IMG/VR virus record: IMGVR_UViG_3300010885_003579
Location: 1-43,761 of that record
Reading direction: 5' to 3' (one strand)
DNA from: a virus
Length of the DNA: 43,761 nucleotides
Below, piece by piece: positions 1 to 7,404 of the stretch. How positions within the stretch are numbered: the first letter of the stretch is position 1; every line of letters begins with the position of its first letter. A model generated the notes under the pieces. The model was given only the letters and a program-made list of their open reading frames with translations. It had not been told where the DNA came from and ran no database searches. A program made the translations under genes and the position numbers.

Positions 1-926
1 CATATACAGTCACAACGGTTACAACACCGAAGGTGATTCAGACATGGAGTAACAATACAACCACAACCGTTGCTGATCCAAACAATCCTGCGACTACAAC
101 TACACAGACAGGAACGGCTTATCAGTTTGGTAATTCTTCAGAATCAACAAAGTCGGTTTCTTCTATTAGTGTGAAAGAATCTATTAAGACAAAGAATATG
201 AATCTGTTCCTTGTCGATCCGTTGTCACAAAATGATGGTTCATGGGCAGCTCCGTATATGGGATACGTTTCTTCTGTAGGAAACTATCGTATGCAGGGAG
301 CCGCGTTCGGTTGGCAGAGAACTGTTGAGAACAATACGTTCGGTATGGCAGCTAACATGAATTCTGCTAGAAACGGAAACCAGCCTGGATCAGGAACAGA
401 GTCTGATTCTTACTCTGGAACTGCTTATCTGCTATCAAAGCAGTCAGGCGTTTGGTTGAAAGCTGCGGTTGGTTATGGTTCAACAGACCATAAGACAACC
501 ACAGCGATTCCTGCATTTGCTCTGACTAACTCTTCAAAGGTAAATCAGAACAACTTCTATGCTGATCTTGGTGGATATTCTCCAGGAACATTCTTTGGTT
601 TCCGTCTGCTCGGTGGTGCGATTGTAAACTACAGCGACTTGAAGGGAACTGAAACTGGTTCTCCGCTTCTGTCGACTCTACCAAAGAATGGCGGAACGAC
701 AAAGGTATCGCCATATGTTGGTGCTCGTTACGAAAACGGCAAAGCTGCTGTGGAAACAAGAATATATACTAATACAGAATATAAAACAGTCGTGAGCACG
801 AAGGCTTCTATCAATCAACCAATCGCAGATAAAGTCTATCTGAACGCAACGGTTGGTGTTGACAAGGCAATCGGCGCAAAGTATAATAACGTATATGGTC
901 TCATTGGATTGAAAATCATATTCTAA
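1..926 (+). CDS. outer-membrane-type beta-barrel protein, C-terminal part (5' end outside window)
   Basis: The reading frame is open from base 3 at the left edge, so only the C-terminal ~307 residues are visible. The first ~45 are a Thr/Asn/Ala linker. From about residue 70 onward the protein alternates short hydrophobic/aromatic strands with Gly/Ser/Asn turns and ends in Leu-Lys-Ile-Ile-Phe. A terminal Phe on an amphipathic strand is the usual signature that the BAM complex recognises in outer-membrane barrels and autotransporter translocators. There is no cysteine in the visible part. I infer an autotransporter-like or porin-like barrel that acts in the host outer membrane, or a virion adhesin that mimics one. 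The passenger part and any signal peptide lie outside the window. A tRNA follows 3 bp after the stop codon. Confidence 0.6.
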   Translation, partial: YTVTTVTTPKVIQTWSNNTTTTVADPNNPATTTTQTGTAYQFGNSSESTKSVSSISVKESIKTKNMNLFLVDPLSQNDGSWAAPYMGYVSSVGNYRMQGAAFGWQRTVENNTFGMAANMNSARNGNQPGSGTESDSYSGTAYLLSKQSGVWLKAAVGYGSTDHKTTTAIPAFALTNSSKVNQNNFYADLGGYSPGTFFGFRLLGGAIVNYSDLKGTETGSPLLSTLPKNGGTTKVSPYVGARYENGKAAVETRIYTNTEYKTVVSTKASINQPIADKVYLNATVGVDKAIGAKYNNVYGLIGLKIIF

Positions 927-929
927 AAT

Positions 930-1003
930 ATCAGTGAAGTGTTACGGTAGCACATCGGTCTCCAAAACCGAGAGCGAGGGTTCGACTCCTTCCACTGGTG
1001 CCA
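930..1003 (+). tRNA. tRNA-Trp (CCA anticodon)
   Basis: A full cloverleaf can be folded. The acceptor stem is ATCAGTG with CACTGGT (one T-G pair). The D-arm is GTG/CAC, and the anticodon stem is TCGGT/ACCGA around the loop CTCCAAA, which puts CCA at 962-964. The T-arm is GAGGG/CCTTC with loop TTCGACT. Discriminator G and an encoded CCA end follow. It sits 3 bp after the beta-barrel gene and 15 bp before the radical SAM gene, so it is probably co-transcribed and processed. It is the only canonical tRNA I found in the window. Confidence 0.93.
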
Positions 1004-1018
1004 TCATTAAGGAATGTT

Positions 1019-2350
1019 ATGTTTTCGAAAACAACGTTTTGTTCATTACCCTGGTCATCTATACAGATTAACCCATCGGGTAATTTTAAGATTTGTTGTT
1101 TTTCTGGAAACAGAAATAAGTTCAACCACGATAACCATGGAATAGGTAAGGGTGAGGATGGGAATGTGATGAACATTCTCACCCATTCTATTTCAGAAGC
1201 TCTCAATAGCGATCTCCACAAAGAACTACGTTTGGCTCAATCCAGAAACGAACGACATGATGTTTGTCGTGTTTGTTGGGATAAAGAAGACTCGCATATA
1301 GAGTATTCTAAGTCGGACGGTGACTATAAGGTTATGACATCTGGCGCATACTCATACAGAATCGGTCAGACATTTGTTCGTCTGAAAGATCATGCTGTAA
1401 GTATGGAAGAAGCTCCAAAGATTATGTCGAGAGATGGCAGCATCGATAACATTCCCATTAGTCTAGATATTCGTTTTAGCAATCTATGCAATGCGAAGTG
1501 CATTCAATGTTCTCCCACATATAGCTCTCTATGGTATAGCGATCACGTTGCGCTTACTGGTTCAAACGAATTCAATGTTGGTCCTAAGTCATATAAGATT
1601 AGGCAAGAAGGTAATAAGTTTCTAACTGATATGGTGCGTTGGCATGATAGCCCCATCTGGTGGGAACAGTTTGAACTAATCAAACACAGACTGAAAAGAA
1701 TCTACATCACTGGCGGTGAACCATTCCTACAACCATCACATGATGAAATGTTGGATAGATTTATTTCTGCGGACTTAGCTAAAGATGTTTCTCTCACATA
1801 CGATACTAATCTAACTGCTATCAACGACAAGATCCTAAATCGATTAAAACATTTCAAAGATGTGCGCTTGGGTGTATCGGTTGATGACACGCACGAAAGA
1901 TATGAGCTGATTCGCTATCCCTGCAGCTGGGAAAAGCTCCTTTCTAATATGGAACGGATCAGAGAATATAAGAATCTGAACGTAACAATCACGAGTTGTG
2001 TGGGCATATTTGATATCTACGCACCAATGCGATTGTATTCGACATTCGCTCCTTTGGGTTACGAGAAGTTCTCTTATAGGATTTTGCGTTTCCCAGAATG
2101 CTATGATATGGCTAATTTTCCAGAGTATGCACGAAAGCAGATCATTTCGAACTATGACAACAGCGATATTCCTATGGCACACAAAGCTATGGTAATAGGA
2201 TACATCAAAAACAGCAAGCGAACCGACAAAGAGTGTCAAAAAGAAATCAATAAATATGTCGCAAGAATGGATGCATTAGACAAACTTCGTGGAACTGACT
2301 GGAGAACTACTTTCCCAGAAACTGTTGAATTGCTTAGAGGATATATCTAA
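1019..2350 (+). CDS. twitch/SPASM-type radical SAM protein
   Basis: This 443-residue protein has the radical SAM cluster motif C157-x3-C161-x2-C164 (CNAKCIQC), followed by a glycine-rich ITGGEPFLQ segment typical of the SAM-binding barrel. The N-terminus has a cysteine-rich twitch-like element (FCSLPWSS, then CC near residue 27) and a later CRVC pair, which may hold an auxiliary Fe-S cluster. The start is the ATG at 1019 with AAGGA upstream; an earlier GTG lies inside the tRNA. The stop overlaps the next start (TAATG). Radical SAM enzymes of this type are known in T4-like phages, but the substrate is unknown. Because of its neighbours, two Fe(II) oxygenase-like proteins, I infer a modification of a peptide, protein or sugar. 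Confidence 0.85.
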   Translation: MFSKTTFCSLPWSSIQINPSGNFKICCFSGNRNKFNHDNHGIGKGEDGNVMNILTHSISEALNSDLHKELRLAQSRNERHDVCRVCWDKEDSHIEYSKSDGDYKVMTSGAYSYRIGQTFVRLKDHAVSMEEAPKIMSRDGSIDNIPISLDIRFSNLCNAKCIQCSPTYSSLWYSDHVALTGSNEFNVGPKSYKIRQEGNKFLTDMVRWHDSPIWWEQFELIKHRLKRIYITGGEPFLQPSHDEMLDRFISADLAKDVSLTYDTNLTAINDKILNRLKHFKDVRLGVSVDDTHERYELIRYPCSWEKLLSNMERIREYKNLNVTITSCVGIFDIYAPMRLYSTFAPLGYEKFSYRILRFPECYDMANFPEYARKQIISNYDNSDIPMAHKAMVIGYIKNSKRTDKECQKEINKYVARMDALDKLRGTDWRTTFPETVELLRGYI

Positions 2351-3084
2351 TGGTAAACATCAAAGACTATGAAAGCCGTTGGGATTATATGGCTGATAAG
2401 GTTGGTCATCCTAGACGCCCAATTTTAGATCAAGAACCAACGCCATTTCAGATAACGGGAAGATTTGTTGGTAATTGGGAAGCTGAACTTCAGTATCTCT
2501 TGGAAGCAACCAAGAGTGGAGAAGCATACAACTTTCTAGCTAAGAAAACAAAAGATGATTCTGCAGCTGGTTACAAGACAAAAGCTCTAAACGAATTTGA
2601 CATGGATAAGATGGATCTTACCAAAGAATATGAATTTGTGAAGAAGATTAGAACACCAGAACTCGAAGAACATCGCGAACATATTCCTACAATCTGGAAG
2701 ATGGTCGATTGGTTTGGTTTTACTGGTGAGATTGTTGCAAACATTCACGTTCAACAACCAGGTCATGTTTTCCCATTCCACTTCGATAATCTGATTACTG
2801 TTCGTGGAAAGAAAGCAATACTGGATGATGGTGAAGCAGAGCGATATGGTCGTGTCGAGGTTATGCTTCGTGATTGGGAGTATGGACATATCTGGGGTGT
2901 TGGTAACACATACTGGACCAACTGGCATAAGGGTGAAATCATGTATCATCCGTGGCACAATGTTCCACACGGAACAGCCAACGCTGGTAGATATCCAAGA
3001 ATCAATCTACAAGTTACTGGAACAATGACACCTGAACTAGAAGACAAACTAAATAAAAATAACGGTGATATCTTCTTAGATTAA
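2350..3084 (+). CDS. aspartyl/asparaginyl beta-hydroxylase-like protein
   Basis: This 244-residue protein has a cupin-like core with PGHVFPFHFDN near residues 137-147, giving an H-x-D type metal pair. A distal histidine lies in HNVPHGTAN, and a downstream Arg in the RINLQVTG strand could hold 2-oxoglutarate. This is the arrangement of the Asp/Asn hydroxylase (AspH) superfamily, which hydroxylates side chains using Fe(II), O2 and 2-oxoglutarate. It is translationally coupled to the radical SAM gene (TAATG overlap) and so likely acts on the same pathway. The target is not visible from sequence. Confidence 0.72.
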   Translation: MVNIKDYESRWDYMADKVGHPRRPILDQEPTPFQITGRFVGNWEAELQYLLEATKSGEAYNFLAKKTKDDSAAGYKTKALNEFDMDKMDLTKEYEFVKKIRTPELEEHREHIPTIWKMVDWFGFTGEIVANIHVQQPGHVFPFHFDNLITVRGKKAILDDGEAERYGRVEVMLRDWEYGHIWGVGNTYWTNWHKGEIMYHPWHNVPHGTANAGRYPRINLQVTGTMTPELEDKLNKNNGDIFLD

Positions 3085-3095
3085 GAAAAGAAATT

Positions 3096-3572
3096 ATGAT
3101 TAAGAATATGGATTTGGATGAAGTCCGCGAATTCATTCGTAATACATCAGACAACACTTGTATCTACATTGGAGCTGATAGCGAACGCTATTGCGGTAAA
3201 GATAATCTGTGGTATGCAGACTATACACTTGCAGTCGTAATCCACTACGATGGTTCCCGTGGCTGCAAAGTCTTCGGGCGCGCAGAAAAAGAGCGCGACT
3301 TTGACCAACGTATTGATCGCCCAGCGTATCGCTTGATGAATGAAGTATATAAAGCGTCACAGCTATACATGGATCTTGCAGAAGCGATTGGTGATAGACA
3401 CGCCGAAGTTCACTTAGATATCAATCCAGATATAATTCACGGTTCTAGTTGTGTTGTTCAACAAGCGATTGGTTATGTTAGAGGCGTATGTAATATAACT
3501 CCTCGCGTGAAACCAGACGCATTCGCTGCATCTTACGCAGCAGATAGATTGAAGGAGATTTTAGTCGCATGA
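3096..3572 (+). CDS. YkuK-type RNase H-like protein (DUF458)
   Basis: This 158-residue protein opens with IYIGADSE, a beta strand with an acidic residue as in RNase H folds. Next come a second strand around TLAVVIHYDGSRGCKVF, then EVHLDINPD, and a C-terminal VKPDAFAASYAADR. These blocks match the YkuK/DUF458 family, which is thought to have an RNase H-like fold but has no settled function. It starts 12 bp after the hydroxylase gene and its end overlaps the next gene by 4 bp. It is probably a nuclease-fold protein of the early or accessory set; the catalytic role is unproven. Confidence 0.7.
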   Translation: MIKNMDLDEVREFIRNTSDNTCIYIGADSERYCGKDNLWYADYTLAVVIHYDGSRGCKVFGRAEKERDFDQRIDRPAYRLMNEVYKASQLYMDLAEAIGDRHAEVHLDINPDIIHGSSCVVQQAIGYVRGVCNITPRVKPDAFAASYAADRLKEILVA

Positions 3573-4159
3573 TTAGCATTGAGAATTTCATTCTTCAACA
3601 CGATAATCTGTTCTCTGCTCAAGAGTGTCAGCAATTCATCGATTCATTCAATCGTATGGAAAAAGCTGGGTTTACTATTAGTCGACAGAAAGAAGGAACG
3701 AACTCCACTCTCAAGAAGGACGATCAGTTTTACTTTTCTGATTTCTTATCTGGAATGGAACTCGATATCTCTGACATTGCTCCGTTTCGTATGATGACTG
3801 AACGTTTCTGGAATACAGTATATCCAGCATACGCTGAGCAGTATGGCGCGTTGAATCAGATGGCAAACATGACTGTTCGTTTGGCTAAGATTCAGAAGAC
3901 CGAGATCGGTGGCGGATATCATGTTTGGCATAATGAAGATGATAGCCCACAGAATATGCGTCGTGTGGCTACGTTTATTCTATATCTCAATGATGTGGAT
4001 GAAGGCGGGGAAACTGAGTTCCTCTACTATCCAAAGCGAGTCAAAGCCAAGCAAGGCAGATTCATTCTATGGCCTGCTGGCTTCACGCATACGCATCGCG
4101 GGAACCCGCCAATCAGCAACACGAAATATATCGTCACTGGCTGGATAGAAATGACTTGA
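3569..4159 (+). CDS. 2-oxoglutarate-Fe(II) oxygenase, prolyl-4-hydroxylase type
   Basis: This 196-residue protein has the double-stranded beta-helix pattern of phage 2OG-Fe(II) dioxygenases. GGGYHVWHNEDD supplies the proximal His and acidic metal ligands, FILYLNDVDEGGETEF is the conserved core strand, and FILWPAGFTHTHRG carries the distal His and the Arg that usually holds 2-oxoglutarate. The ATG overlaps the end of the YkuK-like gene (ATGA). Its TGA stop lies inside the -35 box of the next promoter. This family is very common in marine T4-like phages; proposed targets are proteins or modified bases, and nothing here decides between them. Confidence 0.83.
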   Translation: MISIENFILQHDNLFSAQECQQFIDSFNRMEKAGFTISRQKEGTNSTLKKDDQFYFSDFLSGMELDISDIAPFRMMTERFWNTVYPAYAEQYGALNQMANMTVRLAKIQKTEIGGGYHVWHNEDDSPQNMRRVATFILYLNDVDEGGETEFLYYPKRVKAKQGRFILWPAGFTHTHRGNPPISNTKYIVTGWIEMT

Positions 4160-4184
4160 CAATTACCCCTATTGGCGTTATAAT
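4156..4184 (+). promoter_or_regulatory. consensus sigma-70 promoter with operator-like inverted repeats
   Basis: TTGACA (4156-4161), a 17-bp spacer and TATAAT (4179-4184) give a perfect consensus. The stop codon of the upstream gene is inside the -35. Two inverted repeats surround it: ACCCCTATTG (4165-4174) with CAATAGGGGT (4194-4203), and TTGACAAT (4156-4163) with ATTGTCAA (4189-4196). Start of transcription is expected near 4191, about 18 nt before the next ATG. Confidence 0.88.
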
Positions 4185-4208
4185 CTATATTGTCAATAGG
4201 GGTCAGAT

Positions 4209-4601
4209 ATGGCTATTCTTCCAATCTACTATACCACAACCAACATGCGTAAGCGTAAGTCTCGTAAGCCAACACAGGCTATGATTGAATCACAACGCCT
4301 TACACAAGAACTTCTCTCTAAGGTTGGATATACTAAGCCAACCAAATCCACTAAGAAGTTCTCATATTCTCTTTCTGTTGAGTCCAATGCTGCTCCGCTG
4401 TCTAATACCATTCCCGGTGGTATTGCAGCCAAGAAAGATATCCGCAACGATCACAAGTGGAAACGCGATCACGCAGAGAAGCCAGAGACAATCAAGGCTA
4501 TCGAAGAGAAAGCTATGCGTGTGGCTCCTGCCTATAACAAAGGCGCAACACAATACATTACCGATGGTACCGAAGCAAAGTATCTTGGAAGGAAAATCTA
4601 A
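4209..4601 (+). CDS. conserved basic protein of unknown function
   Basis: This 130-residue protein is basic and Lys/Arg-rich (for example RKRKSRKP after the start). It ends in a block (APAYNKGATQYITDG, then LGRK) of a kind I associate with small phage and rhizobial proteins. The start at 4209 has AGGGG upstream, while a second in-frame ATG at 4245 would remove 12 residues. It is the first gene after the consensus promoter at 4156, so it is probably expressed early. Function is unknown. Confidence 0.7.
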   Translation: MAILPIYYTTTNMRKRKSRKPTQAMIESQRLTQELLSKVGYTKPTKSTKKFSYSLSVESNAAPLSNTIPGGIAAKKDIRNDHKWKRDHAEKPETIKAIEEKAMRVAPAYNKGATQYITDGTEAKYLGRKI

Positions 4602-4846
4602 TGTGGACTAAGGAATCTATCTCAGAACAACTGCGCCAAGGTATCTTGGATATTCAGTTTGTAAAGAAGGATGGGTCTCTTCGTGAGATGCGTTGCACTC
4701 TCAATGAAAAGTATCTGCCAGCATCAACAAACGAAAGCACAAAGAAAGATAATCCAGATGTGCTTGCTGTTTGGGATATAGATAGTAATGGATGGAGATC
4801 CTTTATCATTAAACAACTTGTATGGGTAGGTGAACCGAATGACTAA
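4601..4846 (+). CDS. SH3-fold phage protein (DUF2693-like)
   Basis: This 81-residue protein has the pattern of small phage SH3 beta-barrel proteins: FVKKDGSLREMRCTL in the N-terminal half and a C-terminal WDIDSNGWRSFI strand. Its start overlaps the previous stop by one base, and its end overlaps the glycosyltransferase start (ATGACTAA). It is therefore in the same operon. The molecular role of the family is not known. Confidence 0.65.
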   Translation: MWTKESISEQLRQGILDIQFVKKDGSLREMRCTLNEKYLPASTNESTKKDNPDVLAVWDIDSNGWRSFIIKQLVWVGEPND

Positions 4847-5843
4847 ACTGAATATCTCTGGGCTAAAAGAATCGTCTCTTCCTATGGAAGAACTTGGTCC
4901 TGCACAAAATGGTACATACGAACATCTTGGTTCGCAAGGTGGTACAGAGCAAATGGTTGCTGGCTTAAAGCAACGTCTGCCTGCTGGTCTGCTAGATCAA
5001 TTCAATATCATCTGCTCGCGCGTGCGCGAAGAGAATATCAGCAAGACAAAGAAGAACATTCTTTGGTTGCATGATACATTTGACGATCCAGAGTCACAAC
5101 ATCTAAAGGATACTAAAAGCCTAGATCGATTTGAGAAGCTTGTGTTTGTTTCTCACTATCAGCAATCAACTTACAATCTTGGGCTTGGTGTTCCTTACGA
5201 TAAGGGTATCGTTCTTCAGAACGCAATCGTTCCTTTTGAAACTCATGAAAAGCCTGAAGGTAAGATCAATCTGATCTATCATACGACTCCGCATCGTGGT
5301 CTGGAGCTTCTGGTTCCTGTGGTAGAGTTCCTCGCAAAGCAGGGTCTTGATTTCCATCTCGATGTTTACTCGTCGTTTGGTATCTACGGATGGCCTGCTC
5401 GCGACGAGCCATATCTTCCGTTGTTCGAGCGTATCAAGAACCATCCGAACATGACGTATCATGGTTGGCAACCTAACAGCGTGATTCGTGAAGCTCTGAA
5501 GAAAGCACACATCTACGCATATCCTAGCATATGGCCTGAAACTTCTGGTATCTCAGTCATCGAGGCTATGAGTGCTGGTTGTAATGTTATTTGCCCAACG
5601 CTGGCTGCGTTGCCTGAAACCTGCGCCAACTTTGCAGTTCAGTATGGCTGGACGGAAAACAATAACAAGCATGCCAATATGTTTGCAGGTATCTTGGGTA
5701 TGGTTATTCGTGATTATAAATCGCCATTCAATCAAGAAAGGCTCAAGTTCCAAAAAGCCTACTTCGACTCGTTCTATAATTGGGATACACGAGCCAATCA
5801 ATGGCAAGATTTCCTTCAATCCCTAGCAAATAGACCGGCTTGA
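4839..5843 (+). CDS. GT-B fold glycosyltransferase (GT4-like)
   Basis: This 334-residue protein shows the two-lobed GT-B layout. The C-terminal lobe carries AYPSIWPETSGISVIEAM near residue 227, the EX7E-type donor-binding motif of family 4 enzymes. The N-terminal lobe has an early GGTEQMV segment. The ATG at 4839 overlaps the end of the SH3-fold gene; a GTG nine bases upstream is less likely. Phage enzymes of this type glycosylate hypermodified bases, virion proteins or host surface sugars. The presence of kdsA elsewhere in the window makes envelope sugar a reasonable idea, but it is an inference. Confidence 0.85.
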   Translation: MTKLNISGLKESSLPMEELGPAQNGTYEHLGSQGGTEQMVAGLKQRLPAGLLDQFNIICSRVREENISKTKKNILWLHDTFDDPESQHLKDTKSLDRFEKLVFVSHYQQSTYNLGLGVPYDKGIVLQNAIVPFETHEKPEGKINLIYHTTPHRGLELLVPVVEFLAKQGLDFHLDVYSSFGIYGWPARDEPYLPLFERIKNHPNMTYHGWQPNSVIREALKKAHIYAYPSIWPETSGISVIEAMSAGCNVICPTLAALPETCANFAVQYGWTENNNKHANMFAGILGMVIRDYKSPFNQERLKFQKAYFDSFYNWDTRANQWQDFLQSLANRPA

Positions 5844-5868
5844 CATTTGCTAGCCAACAGACTATAAT
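5840..5868 (+). promoter_or_regulatory. consensus sigma-70 promoter
   Basis: TTGACA (5840-5845), a 17-bp spacer and TATAAT (5863-5868) are a perfect match. The TGA of the glycosyltransferase stop lies in the -35. A 9-bp inverted repeat, CTAGCAAAT (5823-5831) with ATTTGCTAG (5845-5853), straddles the -35. A GGAG ribosome site and the ATG at 5892 follow closely. Confidence 0.88.
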
Positions 5869-5891
5869 AGACATAATCAAAGGAGTGACTT

Positions 5892-7028
5892 ATGGCTAAA
5901 AGTCTGTTGTCCGTCAAGGTAAAGAAGCGCAAAACAATCCTTCCTCGTGGCGCAGACGCCAGACATCTTGGTGGCGAACCCACTTGGGAGGATTTGCAGT
6001 TTCTCAACGAGAGTGAACTGCTTGTCCGCGAGATGGCTGCGTTGAATTGGTATAACTATTTCTTCGACGCCAAAGATGCACGCAAGTTTATCGTGGAGTT
6101 TATGGAAACGGTAAATATGCCAAGGGTTACGGTCGTGATGTTCAATCGTTTGCCTGACTCCCAGATCAATAGCACGACAGCTGCTCTGGCTCGCATGTAT
6201 GTTATGGGTTGGGAAGACATCGAACGTCGAAAGAAGGTCGAGGCTCGCATCATGGAATTGTGTCGCAAAGGCGCAAACTTGGTTGCAGAAGATAAGAAAC
6301 AAGCAGCAGTAAAGGCAGTCGTGCCACAGAAACTTCCTGTCAACGAACTCATCAACGATATCGAACAGATGATCGACAATGAAGCTGAGTCATTGACTGG
6401 CTTCTATGAATGGCTGAAAAACAAAAGTGCGAAGCCGACTGATGTTCGTGGAGTCATGGAATACTATGCTGGCTGGTTTGCTGAACTGGCTGAAGCATCA
6501 GAGCGCAATGCTGATCCACAGCTCAAGGAAGCTTATGCGTATCTGACCAAGAAGCAGCTCAAGGAACGAGTCGATCTGTTCTCTGGTATTATTGCAGACT
6601 GCGAATCCTATCTGTCGAATAGCCGCAAGTCGGTTGTGCGTAAGCCGCGCAAGACCAAGCCTAAGACTGCCGACAAGCTTGTCGGTAAGCTGAAGTTCCA
6701 GAAAGAACATACAGAGCTGAAGATTGTATCGGTCGATCCGACCAAGATCATCGGTGCACGTGAGCTGTGGGTCTTCAACACTAAATATAACGTCTTGGCT
6801 CACTACGTATCGGATCAAGGTTTGTCCGTCAAGGGAACTACGCTTCAAGGTTTTAATGAAGAAGGTTCTCAGCAAAAGAAGCTGCGCAAGCCAGCAGACA
6901 CTCTCCCGCTAATCACTGGTTCAACAGCTAAAGCTGCAGAACGCGCATTTGAAAACCTCAAGACAAAAGAAGCATCAACCAATGGACGTATCAATGAGTT
7001 CACTGTCATCCTCAGGGCAATCAAATAA
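5892..7028 (+). CDS. conserved T4-like phage protein of unknown function
   Basis: This 378-residue protein starts right after a strong promoter, with AAAGGAG upstream. The N-terminal part is helical and acidic, the middle contains a Lys/Arg-rich stretch (RKSVVRKPRKTKPK near 240), and the C-terminal block has LWVFNTKYNVLAHY, GLSVKGTTLQGF and NGRINEFTVILR. I recall the same C-terminal blocks in cyanophage hypothetical proteins, so it is probably a core gene of this phage group. Function is unknown; the basic middle would suit nucleic acid binding. Confidence 0.72.
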   Translation: MAKSLLSVKVKKRKTILPRGADARHLGGEPTWEDLQFLNESELLVREMAALNWYNYFFDAKDARKFIVEFMETVNMPRVTVVMFNRLPDSQINSTTAALARMYVMGWEDIERRKKVEARIMELCRKGANLVAEDKKQAAVKAVVPQKLPVNELINDIEQMIDNEAESLTGFYEWLKNKSAKPTDVRGVMEYYAGWFAELAEASERNADPQLKEAYAYLTKKQLKERVDLFSGIIADCESYLSNSRKSVVRKPRKTKPKTADKLVGKLKFQKEHTELKIVSVDPTKIIGARELWVFNTKYNVLAHYVSDQGLSVKGTTLQGFNEEGSQQKKLRKPADTLPLITGSTAKAAERAFENLKTKEASTNGRINEFTVILRAIK

Positions 7029-7356
7029 CAACGTTGTAAGGTTCCCTAAGAAGAACACTCGCATTGTTCCGCCAGCAATCGATGAGGCCGCGCGCGAAGC
7101 TACACAACGTGAGTATATTGATGAAGTTACAGAAGCGTATGCCACGCATATTGCTAACAAGTTAGCTCAGCAAGGCTTTGATGTCTTCAACAACGAGTTC
7201 GACAAACACTTTGGTTTTGCCGTTGAAGCCTTGCGTTCTGCGCTTCTCAACACGATGGATTTACATCATCCGTTCCAAGAAGTCGTTGAGCATACAGTCA
7301 AAACTTTAGGTGAGTTGACGCCAGACAATGACGACGACGAGTTCGATCCGGCTTGA
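6994..7356 (+). CDS. small conserved phage protein, unknown function
   Basis: The frame gives about 120 residues from the ATG at 6994, with other possible starts at 6982 (ATG) and 6949 (TTG). It overlaps the end of the preceding gene by 35 bp. The protein has a polar Ser/Asn N-terminus, a long helical middle (EAARE to EVVEHTVKTLG) and an acidic tail DDDDEF. The start is uncertain because no clear Shine-Dalgarno site is present. Its TGA stop is inside the next -35 box. Confidence 0.6.
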   Translation: MSSLSSSGQSNNNVVRFPKKNTRIVPPAIDEAAREATQREYIDEVTEAYATHIANKLAQQGFDVFNNEFDKHFGFAVEALRSALLNTMDLHHPFQEVVEHTVKTLGELTPDNDDDEFDPA

Positions 7357-7381
7357 CAATCTCGCATCGATGGTATATGAT
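7353..7381 (+). promoter_or_regulatory. sigma-70 promoter
   Basis: TTGACA (7353-7358), a 17-bp spacer and TATGAT (7376-7381). The upstream stop codon lies in the -35. A 6-bp inverted repeat, ATGATA-C-TATCAT (7377-7389), covers the -10 and the expected start site. Confidence 0.82.
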
Positions 7382-7404
7382 ACTATCATGCAATGGAGTA
7401 AATT

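Noticed and set aside
930-1003. tRNA-Trp as an attachment site
   Set aside because: No integrase, no repeat of the 3' end elsewhere in the window; a virulent T4-like phage is expected.
1844-2239. 131-codon minus-strand frame
   Set aside because: Antisense shadow inside the radical SAM gene.
5823-5853. CTAGCAAAT/ATTTGCTAG as a terminator of the glycosyltransferase gene
   Set aside because: No T-run follows; it overlaps the -35 of the next promoter, so a DNA site or chance is likelier.
5877-6302. 141-codon minus-strand frame
   Set aside because: Antisense to the 5892 gene and has no promoter.
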